The notes under the pieces were generated by a model. It ran no database searches and had not been told where the DNA came from. It was given only the letters and a program-made list of their open reading frames with translations. DNA of 64,000 nucleotides from Azotimanducus sp963663145 (GTDB lineage Bacteria > Pseudomonadota > Gammaproteobacteria > Pseudomonadales > Azotimanducaceae): the NCBI GenBank assembly GCA_963663145.1, contig OY760134.1, forward strand, positions 62,001 to 126,000. Direction: 5' to 3'. This document shows positions 25,030 through 34,594 of the stretch, one piece after another. The translations under genes were made by a program, and so were the position numbers. Every line of letters starts with the position of its first letter. Within the stretch, counting starts at the first letter, position 1.

Positions 25030-26533
25030 GTGTCGCGCCCTGCGTCGTCAATTCACGTGTTGCCTGTCCGAGCTCGAAGCCGATCTCAAAACTCCGCTGC
25101 CACGGAAAAAAGGCGTTGCATACTCTAGCATGGGGTATCAGGGTTCCCCTCAGCCATTCGTTTGCCGCAGCACAAAAATGTACCCCGGCTTCGGCAAGCG
25201 TCCATTTGTTGCTTGCGAGCTGCCGTCGGATGATTTGCCGATAATGCGACTGGTAGAAGGCGTCATCCACGAAACGCATGATGTTCAAATCCAGCCCCGC
25301 GTCCGGCATCCCCCGCAGAGGTGAAAGCTGGATTTGCGCCGCAATGGTGCCGAGGCTATTGCTGGTGGTGTTCCAGCCGCCATAGGCGACTAAGGATTCC
25401 AGATCGAGGGATTTGGCAACACAGCGAACAAGCTCCGGATCTCCCCCGTTTGCGTAGGCAAGGTCGGCGATCGCAAGTGGCACGCCCTGCGCCTGCCATT
25501 CGGTCAATGCTTTTGTCCAGTGAAGTGCAATGGGTCTCCTTTGCGCGAGCGGCTCGCGCATTGCCCAGTCACCTTGTGGCTGGTTTGCCGTATGAATGCC
25601 CAGCACCAGATCAGCGTTTTCGCTCTGCCGGACAATACTGGCGCCCGCAGCCAGTAATTGATGCTCGACGGCGGTGCCGATTGGCTGCTGCTCATAGCGG
25701 GGAATGATCGTGTCGGCATCTTCCGGGTGATGCCAACTCAAATACACTTTGCGGGCGGGACGGCCCTCCAAGCGCGAGATCATCTGCGCCACCAGTGTCC
25801 AGGCAACTTCGTCGGCGCCCGAATAGATTTTGACGCGGCTGCAGAGGCCTGTCTCAATAATGCTTTGCTGCATCTCGCGTGTCTGGGCAATATTGAACCC
25901 GTACATTGCAGTATCGTCCTGCGGGAGAATAAGTCGCTCGATAGCGCCGATTCCGACAAGCTCCAGCACCTTGCGGGAGATCGCAAAGTTGCGCGCACGG
26001 GTGGTCAAATAGTCGTCTCGAATATCCGCCGGGATATTCGATTTCGCTGCCCGACATGCGAGCAAGTCACTTTCATCGCCATGGATGCGATACCTGTCGG
26101 CGTGGTACGACCATCTCCAGATGCATTGCCCGTACGCACTCCAATAGTCTTTTTCCTCCTCGTTGATATTATTGTTCGAGATGCGCATTGTCGTTAGGAA
26201 GGCAAAGATCGGCTTCTCTGGATGCCTGTTTTTCAGTGTTTTCACGAATCCGGCACGAGCCAATAAGTCGTCCGCGCTGTCCGTTGAAATTCTGCTTGCG
26301 ACAAGCCCTCCGTAAATGAGGGTGTCAAGCGAGAGGACGAAACCATCGACATTGCCCGCCTCCTCCGTCAGCCAATCGCTGATCTCGTCCCGGTCGGCCG
26401 ATTTCCGAAAATAGCCGAGCATGGAAATTGGCGGTAGCGCGAGCGTCCAGCCCGCAAGCTCGGCGAGGTATTTGATCTGGCCGCAGACAACCGGCCGGCC
26501 GTCCACGGGGAGCACGAGCAGTCTCTTCTTCAT
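25004..26533 (-). CDS. DUF4127 family protein
   Basis: A 509-residue cytosolic protein beginning 'MKKRLLVLPVDGRPVVCGQI', the conserved 'LPxDxRP' opening of DUF4127. Other family-like blocks are 'DGFVLSLDTLIYGGLVASRI', 'FLTTMRISNNNINEEEKDYW', 'RLILPQDDTAMYGFN', 'IYSGADEVAWTLVAQM' and 'AYGGWNTTSNSLGTIAAQ'. Many acidic and Asn residues suggest an enzyme acting on polar substrates, but no activity is established. The family often lies beside sugar ABC transporters and hydrolases, as here. ATG 26533 is chosen since upstream frame sequence overlaps the ATPase gene and is not conserved-looking. Confidence 0.85.
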   Translation of the reverse strand: MKKRLLVLPVDGRPVVCGQIKYLAELAGWTLALPPISMLGYFRKSADRDEISDWLTEEAGNVDGFVLSLDTLIYGGLVASRISTDSADDLLARAGFVKTLKNRHPEKPIFAFLTTMRISNNNINEEEKDYWSAYGQCIWRWSYHADRYRIHGDESDLLACRAAKSNIPADIRDDYLTTRARNFAISRKVLELVGIGAIERLILPQDDTAMYGFNIAQTREMQQSIIETGLCSRVKIYSGADEVAWTLVAQMISRLEGRPARKVYLSWHHPEDADTIIPRYEQQPIGTAVEHQLLAAGASIVRQSENADLVLGIHTANQPQGDWAMREPLAQRRPIALHWTKALTEWQAQGVPLAIADLAYANGGDPELVRCVAKSLDLESLVAYGGWNTTSNSLGTIAAQIQLSPLRGMPDAGLDLNIMRFVDDAFYQSHYRQIIRRQLASNKWTLAEAGVHFCAAANEWLRGTLIPHARVCNAFFPWQRSFEIGFELGQATRELTTQGATHDVFGRRQ

Positions 26534-26564
26534 ATCGTCGGTTGCGTCGAGCACATCGGGCGGG

Positions 26565-27662
26565 TCAGGCGCGTGTCTCATCAATGCTGAGGCGCTGCCC
26601 GTTGGCGTCAAAGTAGTGCAGTCTCTCGGGCACAAAGTGAACGGGAATTCTGTCTCCGGTAGCAAAGTGCGCCGCCTCGCTCAGCGACATGCGAAATTGC
26701 GTTGTCCCCATCTCGCCAAAATAATTCGTTGTGCCACCAATCTGCTCGACAAAGCTGACCAGCATTTGAAGCTTGGAGCCATGCGCAATGGCGATGTCCT
26801 CCGGACGAACCCCGACTGATATGTCGTCACCGGTTTTGACCGGAAGGGGCATCGCGCCCAACGGAATGCGGTCATTTGATGGCAGGCGCAGGCAAAGCCC
26901 GCCATCTTCAGCACCGGTCGCAATGACAGTGCCGCTGAAAATGTTGATTTTCGGAACGCCCACAAACCGTGCGACAAAGAGGTTCTTCGGCGAGCGATAA
27001 ATTTCTTCGGGGGTTCCCAGCTGCTCAATCCGCCCGTCATTCAATACGACGATACGGTCGGCGAGTGTCATTGCTTCCACTTGATCATGGGTCACATAAA
27101 TCATCGTGTTGCCCAGCTCCTTGTGCAGCGCGGCGATTTCAACGCGCATTGAGCTACGAAGCTCCGCGTCAAGGTTGGACAGAGGCTCATCGGACAATAA
27201 CACCCTTGGTTCTTGCACAATGGCGCGGCCAATTGCAACACGCTGACACTGTCCGCCAGACAACTGCCCAGGCTTGCGCTGCAAATAGTCCCTGAGCTTC
27301 AACATATTGACGGCACGCTCGACACGCCGAGCAATCTCCTTGCGGGGATGCCTGGTCATTCTCAGCCCAAAGCTAAGATTCTGTGCCACCGTCATGTGCG
27401 GGTAGAGCGCATAGGATTGGAACACCATAGCCACGCCGCGCTTGCTCGCGGGTGCCGATGTGACATCGACTTGGTCGAATAAAACATGACCGCTCGTCAC
27501 TTGTTCAAGCCCCGCAATCATGCGCAGCAGGGTTGATTTTCCGCAGCCGGAAGGCCCTAGGAAAACAATGAACTCACCACTCGCGATCTCCAAATTCAGT
27601 TCATGGATAGCGCACTCCGCACCATACAACTGCTTCACTCCCTTGAGAGAGATCGATGTCAC
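26565..27662 (-). CDS. Sugar ABC importer ATPase (MalK/UgpC family)
   Basis: A 365-residue ATPase with Walker A 'GPSGCGKSTLL' (about 36-46), Q-loop 'MVFQSYALYPHMTV', signature 'LSGGQCQR', Walker B 'VLLSDEPLSNLD' and H-loop 'YVTHDQVEAMTLAD'. The C-terminal third is the TOBE/OB regulatory domain of MalK/UgpC/MsmK proteins ('VGVRPEDIAI'). It powers the importer formed by the two permeases and binding protein encoded further upstream in the same operon. Cys replaces the usual second Gln in the signature (GGQCQR). It lies 37 bases after the GH38 gene. Confidence 0.95.
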   Translation of the reverse strand: MTSISLKGVKQLYGAECAIHELNLEIASGEFIVFLGPSGCGKSTLLRMIAGLEQVTSGHVLFDQVDVTSAPASKRGVAMVFQSYALYPHMTVAQNLSFGLRMTRHPRKEIARRVERAVNMLKLRDYLQRKPGQLSGGQCQRVAIGRAIVQEPRVLLSDEPLSNLDAELRSSMRVEIAALHKELGNTMIYVTHDQVEAMTLADRIVVLNDGRIEQLGTPEEIYRSPKNLFVARFVGVPKINIFSGTVIATGAEDGGLCLRLPSNDRIPLGAMPLPVKTGDDISVGVRPEDIAIAHGSKLQMLVSFVEQIGGTTNYFGEMGTTQFRMSLSEAAHFATGDRIPVHFVPERLHYFDANGQRLSIDETRA

Positions 27663-27699
27663 GGCAAAGCTCCATCAATGCCTGCGCTGGCATCCCGAT

Positions 27700-30246
27700 T
27701 CATCTTTGAATCCTAAAAGTAGCGATCTCACCGGGTGCAATCGCATTGGTTGGATTGTCCAGGTCTTCTCCGCAGAGTGAGACCCGTCGCACAGCGCTGG
27801 TGGAAAACCGGGGCGCTTGGGTCTTCGCTGTTGGATTGAACATGCGCACTTCGACTTCCCGCCCGAGTTGGCGGCAGGCAGTGATCATCAGTTCCTGTGC
27901 GCGAACACTCAACGGCGCGTCCGTGACCTGGCCGCGGCCGTTCAGGAAGAGCAGCGGACGACGAAACTCGTCGGCCTCTCGCAAGCAAAGCCGATGCTGG
28001 CTGTCGACAGACAAGATGAGGTCAAACTCATGATCTCCCAGGCACTGCGCTTCGGGTGTTTCAATATCAGGCCCGGCGCCCGCGCCTCGGGTTACAAGGT
28101 CTCTTCGAGACAGCCAGCCGACGGAGCGTGTCAGCGTCAGGGCGAGCATATCCACACCGCCGCAATCAAGAATTTCATATTCCTGCAGCGCCAGATGCGC
28201 GATACTGAATTTTCCGGCGCGGATGAATGAGTGCGACGGATTGACGCTCACCTTTGCCTCAGATTTCGACCCAGATGCGTGCGCTTCTCGATAGACGACC
28301 GGCCGCTCAATGAGCGCAAAGGCGGAGTCGCTCGCCGTGTTCGTAAGCTTTTCGCCCAGCGCAAACACCAGCCTCAATCGATGATCTCTGGCATTGTTGC
28401 TCCATCGCAGGCTTATGCGGACAAATGGCTCGCCATCGAGCAGTCGCATCCTGAGTACGCCGCTTGAAACCACTTGCTCATGCGATGCGCCCTTGCGATC
28501 GGCATGCAATGACCGCGGCTGGCGCAGACGCAGCGCCACCTCCAGCTCCTGACCATGCGCATGAAGTCGGCGCATCCGCGCGCCGGTGATGTCCGCTTGT
28601 ATCTGCCAAGGCTCTGCGGGTGGGGAATAGTTGTAGCTGTCCCCCGCATCGCCTTCGGAGACGATGGTGATCGCCGATGTGATCATATCCCCGCAGCGGG
28701 TGTCTTCTATGTCAATGCCGGAATCCGCCGCCCGGAGGGACAGCCAGTCATTGTTGATCGCGGTCGGCTGGCTGCTCGAAAAGCCCGGTAGGCACGCACC
28801 GGCAGCAGGTCTTTTGACGAGGTGAAGCACCTTGCTTTGCCATCCATCCATCGCCAGTTGAACAAACAACCTATAGCGGTGCCCTTGGATATGCTCTGGG
28901 AAATCATCGACTGGCGAAGCGAACAATCTGTGCGCCTTGACATCACATATGATCGCTTCGCAGGCTTGCCCCGATTCATCGCTGACCTCGAGGTCTGTAG
29001 CCTGCTCGCCCGCGAGGAAGACATGCATGGGATGCCATCCCGAGCGCGACTGCATTGAAGGGTTGAATGCGGTCATCCAGGTATCGTCGGCAAAAGGCGA
29101 CGGCGTTGCCGGGCAGTTGAGATACGCGCTTTGCAAACCCAATCGTTCGCACACGAGCCTCTGTAGTGCATCGAGGCGCTGCTGAATTCGTCTGAAGCGC
29201 ACCATCATCTCTTGATGAACCAAGTCCACACTGCATCCGCAGATGGAATCGTGGGCATGCTGTTGAAGCAGCAATTTCCACGTCTCCCGCAAGTATCGCG
29301 TTGGGTATTGCGCACCTAGATCGGCGGCGGCGAGTAGTGGCTCGATGTGCCCCAAAAGCCTATCCTCCGCAGCTTGGTTGAGCAGTTTCAAGTAGCGTCG
29401 GGTCGATAGTACATCGGGCAACACAAATGCATTGGTGTTGCGGCGCAATTCGCCGGTCAGCAGCACCGGCGGCCGAACAGCCTGCGAGCATCTCACCTCC
29501 ATATGCTCGCGAAGCGTCATCAGCCGCATGCGGTACCGACTTTGCGCGGCATTAAAGTGGACAATCCTGTCTTTCAGGTCGGCTGGGGGCGCGAGGTGGT
29601 CGCCACCTTGCATGAGAAGCAGCGGGCTATGGTCAGCTATGTCGGCCAAGCGGTCGAGATGGCGGGTGGCGGCTTCCATATAGTCCGCTTTGGATAATGG
29701 TTGCTGATAGTAGCCATCGGGGAGAAAGAGACAGTCCACGCCATCGCCATGCAGCGGGCGCCATTCGAACAGATCATCTTCGATATCGACACCCCTCCAG
29801 ACAACGGCGGTATGGATTTGAAAGCCCTTGAAAATCTGAGGCATTTGAGCCACATGTCCGAAGCTGTCGGGCAGGTATCCAACAAAATTCATTTCTCCGT
29901 AGCGTCGAGAGACACGAATGCCCTCTTGCAAATTTCTGACAAGCGCCTCCCCGCAGCATAGGAACTCGTCCGGCATGACATACCAGGGACCAATACTGAT
30001 GCGCCCCGCATTGATCAGCGAGACGACTGCATCAGCCATGTCCGCTTCGCAATGCGCCAAGAGGTCCTCAAGTGCGGCGGTTTGCCCGTCGAACAGGAAA
30101 TGGTTCATCTGATCGGCGTGGAGACTCTCGATGATCGACGGAAAGATGCGCAGCAATCTCGCCATATAGTCCTCATGACTGAGGTACCACTCGCGATCCC
30201 AATGCGTATGCGCAACGACGGACACCTGTCTTGTCATAACGCTCAC
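27700..30246 (-). CDS. GH38 alpha-mannosidase
   Basis: An 848-residue glycoside hydrolase family 38 protein. The zinc site opens with 'VVAHTHWDREWYLSHEDY' (about residues 10-27); the nucleophile Asp is in 'FVGYLPDSFGHVAQMPQIF' (about 122-140); 'HDSICGCSVDLVHQEM' provides another conserved His-Asp. Family members hydrolyse alpha-mannosides, including mannosylglycerate-like or N-glycan-derived substrates. No signal peptide, so it would act on imported oligosaccharides in the cytosol. It starts with GTG overlapping the TGA of the permease gene (GTGA), hence translational coupling. ATG 30237 is an alternative start. Confidence 0.93.
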   Translation of the reverse strand: MSVMTRQVSVVAHTHWDREWYLSHEDYMARLLRIFPSIIESLHADQMNHFLFDGQTAALEDLLAHCEADMADAVVSLINAGRISIGPWYVMPDEFLCCGEALVRNLQEGIRVSRRYGEMNFVGYLPDSFGHVAQMPQIFKGFQIHTAVVWRGVDIEDDLFEWRPLHGDGVDCLFLPDGYYQQPLSKADYMEAATRHLDRLADIADHSPLLLMQGGDHLAPPADLKDRIVHFNAAQSRYRMRLMTLREHMEVRCSQAVRPPVLLTGELRRNTNAFVLPDVLSTRRYLKLLNQAAEDRLLGHIEPLLAAADLGAQYPTRYLRETWKLLLQQHAHDSICGCSVDLVHQEMMVRFRRIQQRLDALQRLVCERLGLQSAYLNCPATPSPFADDTWMTAFNPSMQSRSGWHPMHVFLAGEQATDLEVSDESGQACEAIICDVKAHRLFASPVDDFPEHIQGHRYRLFVQLAMDGWQSKVLHLVKRPAAGACLPGFSSSQPTAINNDWLSLRAADSGIDIEDTRCGDMITSAITIVSEGDAGDSYNYSPPAEPWQIQADITGARMRRLHAHGQELEVALRLRQPRSLHADRKGASHEQVVSSGVLRMRLLDGEPFVRISLRWSNNARDHRLRLVFALGEKLTNTASDSAFALIERPVVYREAHASGSKSEAKVSVNPSHSFIRAGKFSIAHLALQEYEILDCGGVDMLALTLTRSVGWLSRRDLVTRGAGAGPDIETPEAQCLGDHEFDLILSVDSQHRLCLREADEFRRPLLFLNGRGQVTDAPLSVRAQELMITACRQLGREVEVRMFNPTAKTQAPRFSTSAVRRVSLCGEDLDNPTNAIAPGEIATFRIQR

Positions 30247-31058
30247 CCCTTGACAGCCCCCCTCAAGGCGCCCGAAATAAAGAATCTTTGTGTGAAAAGA
30301 AATACGATCATCATGGGCAGTGTTGAGAGCACTGCGCCAGCGGCAACAAGCCGCCAGTCTTTTCCAAAAGCACCCGCGAGCTTGTTGACGCCGAGCGGCA
30401 GGGTAAACCTCGTTTGGTCATCGATGATGATCAGTGGCCAGAGGAAGTCCCCCCACACGCCGACAAACGTAAACACCGCGAGTGTCGCCAATGTCGGCTT
30501 CACGAGCGGTAGCAATACATGCCACCAAATTTGCAGTCGATTGACCCCTTCGAGATGCGCGGATTCTTCCAGTTGACGCGGGATCGCCATGAACGCCTGC
30601 CGCATGAGAAAAATCCCGAAGGCGGTGCACGCATGTGGAATGACCAGCCCAAGCAAGGAGTTGTTGAGACCGAGTGTCACCGCGATCGTATAGAGAGGGA
30701 TCATCAGCAGTTGAAACGGCAGCATCAGGGTGCTGATGAGCACTAAGAAAATACCGTGTTTGCCAGCAAAGGACATGCGCGCAAGTGGATAGGCGGCCAG
30801 TGAACACAGGATCAAGTTGCACGAAACGGTGATGGCAGCCACCACGGCGCTGTTCAGGAAATAGCTAAAGAAAGGCAGTGCGTCGAATACACGTTTGAAG
30901 TTATCGAGCGTCGTTTCCCTTGGCATCAGCTCTGGCGGGTATTGAAATATATTCTCCGCCCCTGACTTCAGGGCTGTTGACAGCAGCCAGAGAAACGGCC
31001 CGACAAACACCAAGGCCACCATCACCAGCACAGCGTATCGCAGCAATATCCGGCTCAA
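30243..31058 (-). CDS. Sugar ABC importer permease (MalG family)
   Basis: A 271-residue inner-membrane permease with about six hydrophobic segments and the EAA loop 'EESAHLEGVNRLQIWWHVLL' (about 180-200) that contacts the ATPase. 'FVGPFLWLLSTALKS' at the N-terminus is typical of the second permease of CUT1 carbohydrate importers. It lies 60 bases after the first permease gene and overlaps the GH38 gene start. Confidence 0.94.
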   Translation of the reverse strand: MSRILLRYAVLVMVALVFVGPFLWLLSTALKSGAENIFQYPPELMPRETTLDNFKRVFDALPFFSYFLNSAVVAAITVSCNLILCSLAAYPLARMSFAGKHGIFLVLISTLMLPFQLLMIPLYTIAVTLGLNNSLLGLVIPHACTAFGIFLMRQAFMAIPRQLEESAHLEGVNRLQIWWHVLLPLVKPTLATLAVFTFVGVWGDFLWPLIIIDDQTRFTLPLGVNKLAGAFGKDWRLVAAGAVLSTLPMMIVFLFTQRFFISGALRGAVKG

Positions 31059-31118
31059 TGACAGCCACCCAGCCTCAGTTTGAAGGAACGCGCGGGTTCC
31101 TGTGCAGCACCCGTGCCA

Positions 31119-32027
31119 TTAGCGATACATCCCGATCCCGGCGTCGGGACCGTCTCGGGTGAGCATGAGGTTGACGATGGAAAGCGCGAGGGTCACGGTG
31201 AACAACGCAATGCCCGCTGCGCAGGCATACCCCATGTCAAATTCAACAAAGGCGTTTTGATATATGAAGAAAACCATTGTTTCGGTCTGGCTCAACGGGC
31301 CGCCATTGGTCATGATGAACACTTCCTCAAATACTTTCATCGCGGCGATTGACGAAATTACCGAAACCAGCGCGATGTAAGGCTTGAGCATTGGAATGGT
31401 AATGAAAATGGTTTGCCTGACTCGACTGACCCCCGCAAGGTCGGCGGATTCATACAGCGATTTTGGAATGGACTGCAGGCCCGCGAGATAGATGACCATA
31501 TAAAACCCCATCCCACTCCAGACCGTCACCGCCATGACGGCGAACAGGGATGTCTCGGGCGCGGCGAGCCATGCAATGGGCTCCTGCAGGATGCCAAGCT
31601 TTTGGAGCATGAAGTTCAAGACACCATTTTCTTCATAGACCCATTTCCACATGAGTCCGGTGACGACCAGAGATGTCACCACCGGCAGGTAATAGATGCC
31701 CCGGAACACCCCGATGCCGGGCAGTCTCCGATTCACCAGCACCGACAAAAAAATCGGTGCGAATGAGAGTATCGGCACAACAACGACGAGGTAGAGCAGG
31801 CTGTTCAACAGCGCGTTCCAAAAAAACGGATCGCTCAATAGCCTTCCATATTGATCCAGTCCAACGAGTCGAGGGGCTTCGATCATGTTGTACTCGCTGA
31901 AACTGATCAGCAATGCGCTGATCATCGGCAGCAGGACAAAGGTGCCGATGAGGAGCATTGCGGGCGCGAGAAATGCGTAAGGCACAAATTTATGCAGCTT
32001 CTCATGCGATGCGCGATGCGCTTTCAT
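31119..32027 (-). CDS. Sugar ABC importer permease (MalF/UgpA family)
   Basis: A 302-residue permease with six predicted membrane segments, starting 'FVPYAFLAPAMLLIGTFVLL' and holding the EAA loop 'YESADLAGVSRVRQTIFITI' (about 188-207). It pairs with the MalG-type permease encoded next. Its ATG overlaps the stop of the ROK kinase gene (ATGA), indicating one operon. Confidence 0.94.
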   Translation of the reverse strand: MKAHRASHEKLHKFVPYAFLAPAMLLIGTFVLLPMISALLISFSEYNMIEAPRLVGLDQYGRLLSDPFFWNALLNSLLYLVVVVPILSFAPIFLSVLVNRRLPGIGVFRGIYYLPVVTSLVVTGLMWKWVYEENGVLNFMLQKLGILQEPIAWLAAPETSLFAVMAVTVWSGMGFYMVIYLAGLQSIPKSLYESADLAGVSRVRQTIFITIPMLKPYIALVSVISSIAAMKVFEEVFIMTNGGPLSQTETMVFFIYQNAFVEFDMGYACAAGIALFTVTLALSIVNLMLTRDGPDAGIGMYR

Positions 32028-33022
32028 GCTCCGCCATGGTTCCCGTTTTGCGGACCCACCTCATGCCAAGCCATCAAGCCGGCACCGACCATGGCCGCAT
32101 CGTTGCCCAAGGCCGCCGGCCTCACATCCATGTTCGCAGGCGAGTCAAAACGCTGGTTGACAGCTTCCAAGGATTGGCAAAACTGAGGCCACCAGGCTGC
32201 CTTGGCCTCAATCATGCCGCCGCCGATAATGATCGTTGCCGGGTCGTAGTTCCATTGCAGGTTGTGGCAGGTTCTCGCGAGCAGGCCCACCCACCTCGAC
32301 ACAGCGGCTTTTGCCACATCACCCGCGACACCGCCCGCTGACAGCGCTGCAATCACGGCATGGCCGTCCGCAAACGAGGTCGAGACATAGTTTTCATCAT
32401 CACTGTCACCATCGCTCGCCCGCTCACCCTGAAGACGTCGCGCCAGCTTCGCAAGGCCGTCACCCGAAAGCGTCGTTTCTAGCCGCTCCCACTCCTCAGG
32501 GCGCGACAGGTCGCCGACCAGCGTTTGGCCGAAATGCCCCGCCAAGAAAAAGGCGCCGGTGCGCAGGCTTGCGTTCGAGTAGATGGCCCCGCCTAAGCCT
32601 GTGCCCAGCGCGAGCAGGACGGCATCACGGTCAGCGAGGGACTGTTTCCAAACCTCGGCATAGAGCGCACAGTTGCCGTCATTGTCAATCAGCACGCGTT
32701 GGCAGGACATGGATTCAAAGGCTTTCCTGATCGCAAAGCCTTTCCATCCCGGCATGAAGTCGGCAGCGGCGGTAATGACGCCTTGCTGTGTCTGCACTAC
32801 GCCGCCGGTCGAGACGCCGACGGCGGGAACATGATCTATGTGCTGGCGATTGCGCCCGAGGAGCTTTCGGGTCAGGCCGTGCGCTGCCGATACGATGCCG
32901 TGAGGCCCTTCCCGCGCGCGAGACGATGCTTCCGATTGATCAAGGATGTCGCCCGATGACGCAATCAAGCCAGCGCGAATTTTGCTTCCGCCAATATCGT
33001 ATGCGATGACACAAGGGGTCAT
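32024..33022 (-). CDS. ROK-family sugar kinase
   Basis: A 332-residue ROK protein with the phosphate-binding 'YDIGGSKIRAGLI' (about 7-19), 'GVSTGGVVQTQQG', the catalytic-Asp segment 'LIDNDGNCALYAE' and 'ALGTGLGGAIYSN'. The zinc-binding Cys cluster (CxCGxxGC) usual in ROK kinases is missing; the segment after 'LAGHFGQTL' has no cysteines. With NanE in the operon, a ManNAc (or mannose) kinase role is a reasonable inference. ATG 33022 is chosen since upstream frame sequence lies in the adjacent fold-back element. It overlaps the permease start. Confidence 0.88.
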   Translation of the reverse strand: MTPCVIAYDIGGSKIRAGLIASSGDILDQSEASSRAREGPHGIVSAAHGLTRKLLGRNRQHIDHVPAVGVSTGGVVQTQQGVITAAADFMPGWKGFAIRKAFESMSCQRVLIDNDGNCALYAEVWKQSLADRDAVLLALGTGLGGAIYSNASLRTGAFFLAGHFGQTLVGDLSRPEEWERLETTLSGDGLAKLARRLQGERASDGDSDDENYVSTSFADGHAVIAALSAGGVAGDVAKAAVSRWVGLLARTCHNLQWNYDPATIIIGGGMIEAKAAWWPQFCQSLEAVNQRFDSPANMDVRPAALGNDAAMVGAGLMAWHEVGPQNGNHGGA

Positions 33023-33029
33023 TGAGTGG

Positions 33030-33287
33030 CTAGTGTGCTGTCCCACAAGTTTCCAGGATTTCAGCGCGCCACAGGGGGCCTGAGGCAAGGCGCGGCACGC
33101 GGGGAATACCTGATCGTATTGCCAAGGGCCGCAACGCAGCCGCAGGCCCCCTGTGGCGCGCCCGGAGGGAGGTCGCCGGGCACGCCACTGTCTTGGCAAT
33201 ATGCCGGATATTCCCTGCGAATCGCGCCTTGCCGTGACGCGCCCGGCAACCTCTGAAGTCTTGGAAACTTGTGGGACAGCACACTAG
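33030..33287. repeat. 258-bp fold-back (MITE/REP-like) element 1
   Basis: 35-bp terminal inverted repeats (33030-33064 and 33253-33287, two mismatches) begin CTAGTGTGCTGTCCCACAAG. The inversion continues inward ('GGCAAGGCGCG', 'GGGAATA', 'TTGCCAAG' recur on both arms) and a second nested inverted pair, GCGCGCCACAGGGGGCCTG, lies inside. No transposase is encoded. The right end supplies the TAG stop of the binding-protein gene; the left end is eight bases from the ROK start. CTAG at both ends may be a target duplication. Confidence 0.88.
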
Positions 33288-34585
33288 TGCCTCGTTTTCA
33301 GCCGCGAGAGATTGCGCCAGTCGTTGATCAGTTTCTCGGCACCCTCCTCGACGCTGACCTCATTCAGCATGGCGCGTTGCGTGTGTTGTATGAAGGCCGT
33401 TCGAAGCCTTGAGTAATTTGTCAACGGTGGCAGCAGAACGGCACCTGTCCGGATTTGATCAATGGAATGCGCTCTCGCAATTTCGAAGCTGTCATTCGGG
33501 TCGCTTATCTCGAAGAACTGGTCCTCTAGGCTGCTTGGTGTCGACGGAATGATGGGGACGTGCCCCGCCATTTCCGTTTGCTTTTCGGGGGACGTGATGA
33601 ACACGATAAAAGCAAACGCCTCTTGCGGGTACTGTGTCTGTTTGGGGACGACTAGATTCATGGCCGAAATGTTGGTGCGGCCTTGATCGGCATTGGGGTG
33701 CGGCGCGACCAAGAGGTCGGCCATGATCTCTGGCGCGTTGAGCTGTATTGTGTGCAACATCTGCATTCCACTCAAAAGCATGGCAAGTTCCCCAGATTGA
33801 AAGAGATCAACCGCCTTTTGGTGCCCTTCAATCAGCACCGAAGGTGGAACAGCGCCACTTTCGTAGAGATCGGTGTAATAGCGCAACAGTTTTTTGACCG
33901 GCGCATCCGTCAGCCCGTACGCGGGCAGATCGTTGCGAATTTTGCCACCCATGAGCACGTAGTTTTCCATCGGCTCGCCACCATCAAAGCTCGGGAAATA
34001 CGTGTATTTCCCGGCCTTTTCGCGGATGATGCCGCCAATCTTGATGATATCCTCAAGCGTTGCCGGGAAGCGGACGTTTGCTTGATCGAATATGGATGTA
34101 TTGTAAATTGCCACGCTGGTCGAGAGATACCAAGGGATGCCAAAGCACATGCCGTTCAGCCGATTCGAGTTCCATACTTTGGGATGGTACAAAGCGATTG
34201 TTTCGGGGCCGAGGTAGTGGGTCGGATCTTCGAATGCGTTGAACTCGGCGAGCTTTGATGAGAACTGCGGGTTCAGATTCGCGATATCAGGCGCGGTTCC
34301 GGCAGCGACCGAAGACAGCAGCTTGCGCTCCATATCCGCCCACGCGACATCGACCCATTTGATGTTCACATGCGGATTTTTTTGTTCGAACTCCGTGATC
34401 GACGAATTGATATAACCATCCAGAATTGGAGATAGCTGCATCGTCCAAAACTCGATCTCGATTGCCCGTGCGTCCTCCTCCGTCCGCTCGTAGTACGCTT
34501 GCCAAAGCGCGGCCAAGCCAAGGGCGGCAGCCACGACAACGGAAATGACTGGTAGCCACCTGAAACGCATCGGGCGTGAAATCAC
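33284..34585 (-). CDS. Sugar ABC importer substrate-binding protein (family 1)
   Basis: A 433-residue extracellular solute-binding protein: an N-terminal hydrophobic segment (about 10-28, no lipobox Cys) that would be a signal peptide or anchor, then 'IEIEFWTMQLSPILDGYINS', 'FEQKNPHVNIKWVDVAWADM', 'AAGTAPDIANLN' and 'FGIPWYLSTSVAIYNTSIFD', typical of CUT1 sugar-binding proteins. It feeds the MalFG-type permeases. Its TAG stop lies in the terminal repeat of the fold-back element that separates it from the ROK gene. It begins 10 bases after nanE ends. Confidence 0.93.
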   Translation of the reverse strand: MISRPMRFRWLPVISVVVAAALGLAALWQAYYERTEEDARAIEIEFWTMQLSPILDGYINSSITEFEQKNPHVNIKWVDVAWADMERKLLSSVAAGTAPDIANLNPQFSSKLAEFNAFEDPTHYLGPETIALYHPKVWNSNRLNGMCFGIPWYLSTSVAIYNTSIFDQANVRFPATLEDIIKIGGIIREKAGKYTYFPSFDGGEPMENYVLMGGKIRNDLPAYGLTDAPVKKLLRYYTDLYESGAVPPSVLIEGHQKAVDLFQSGELAMLLSGMQMLHTIQLNAPEIMADLLVAPHPNADQGRTNISAMNLVVPKQTQYPQEAFAFIVFITSPEKQTEMAGHVPIIPSTPSSLEDQFFEISDPNDSFEIARAHSIDQIRTGAVLLPPLTNYSRLRTAFIQHTQRAMLNEVSVEEGAEKLINDWRNLSRLKTRH

Positions 34586-34594
34586 TTCTGCGTC

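Noticed and set aside
33031..33286. Several short frames inside the 258-bp fold-back element
   Set aside because: The inverted repeat yields matching frames on both strands with Arg/Ala-rich products; no start signals or family likeness.
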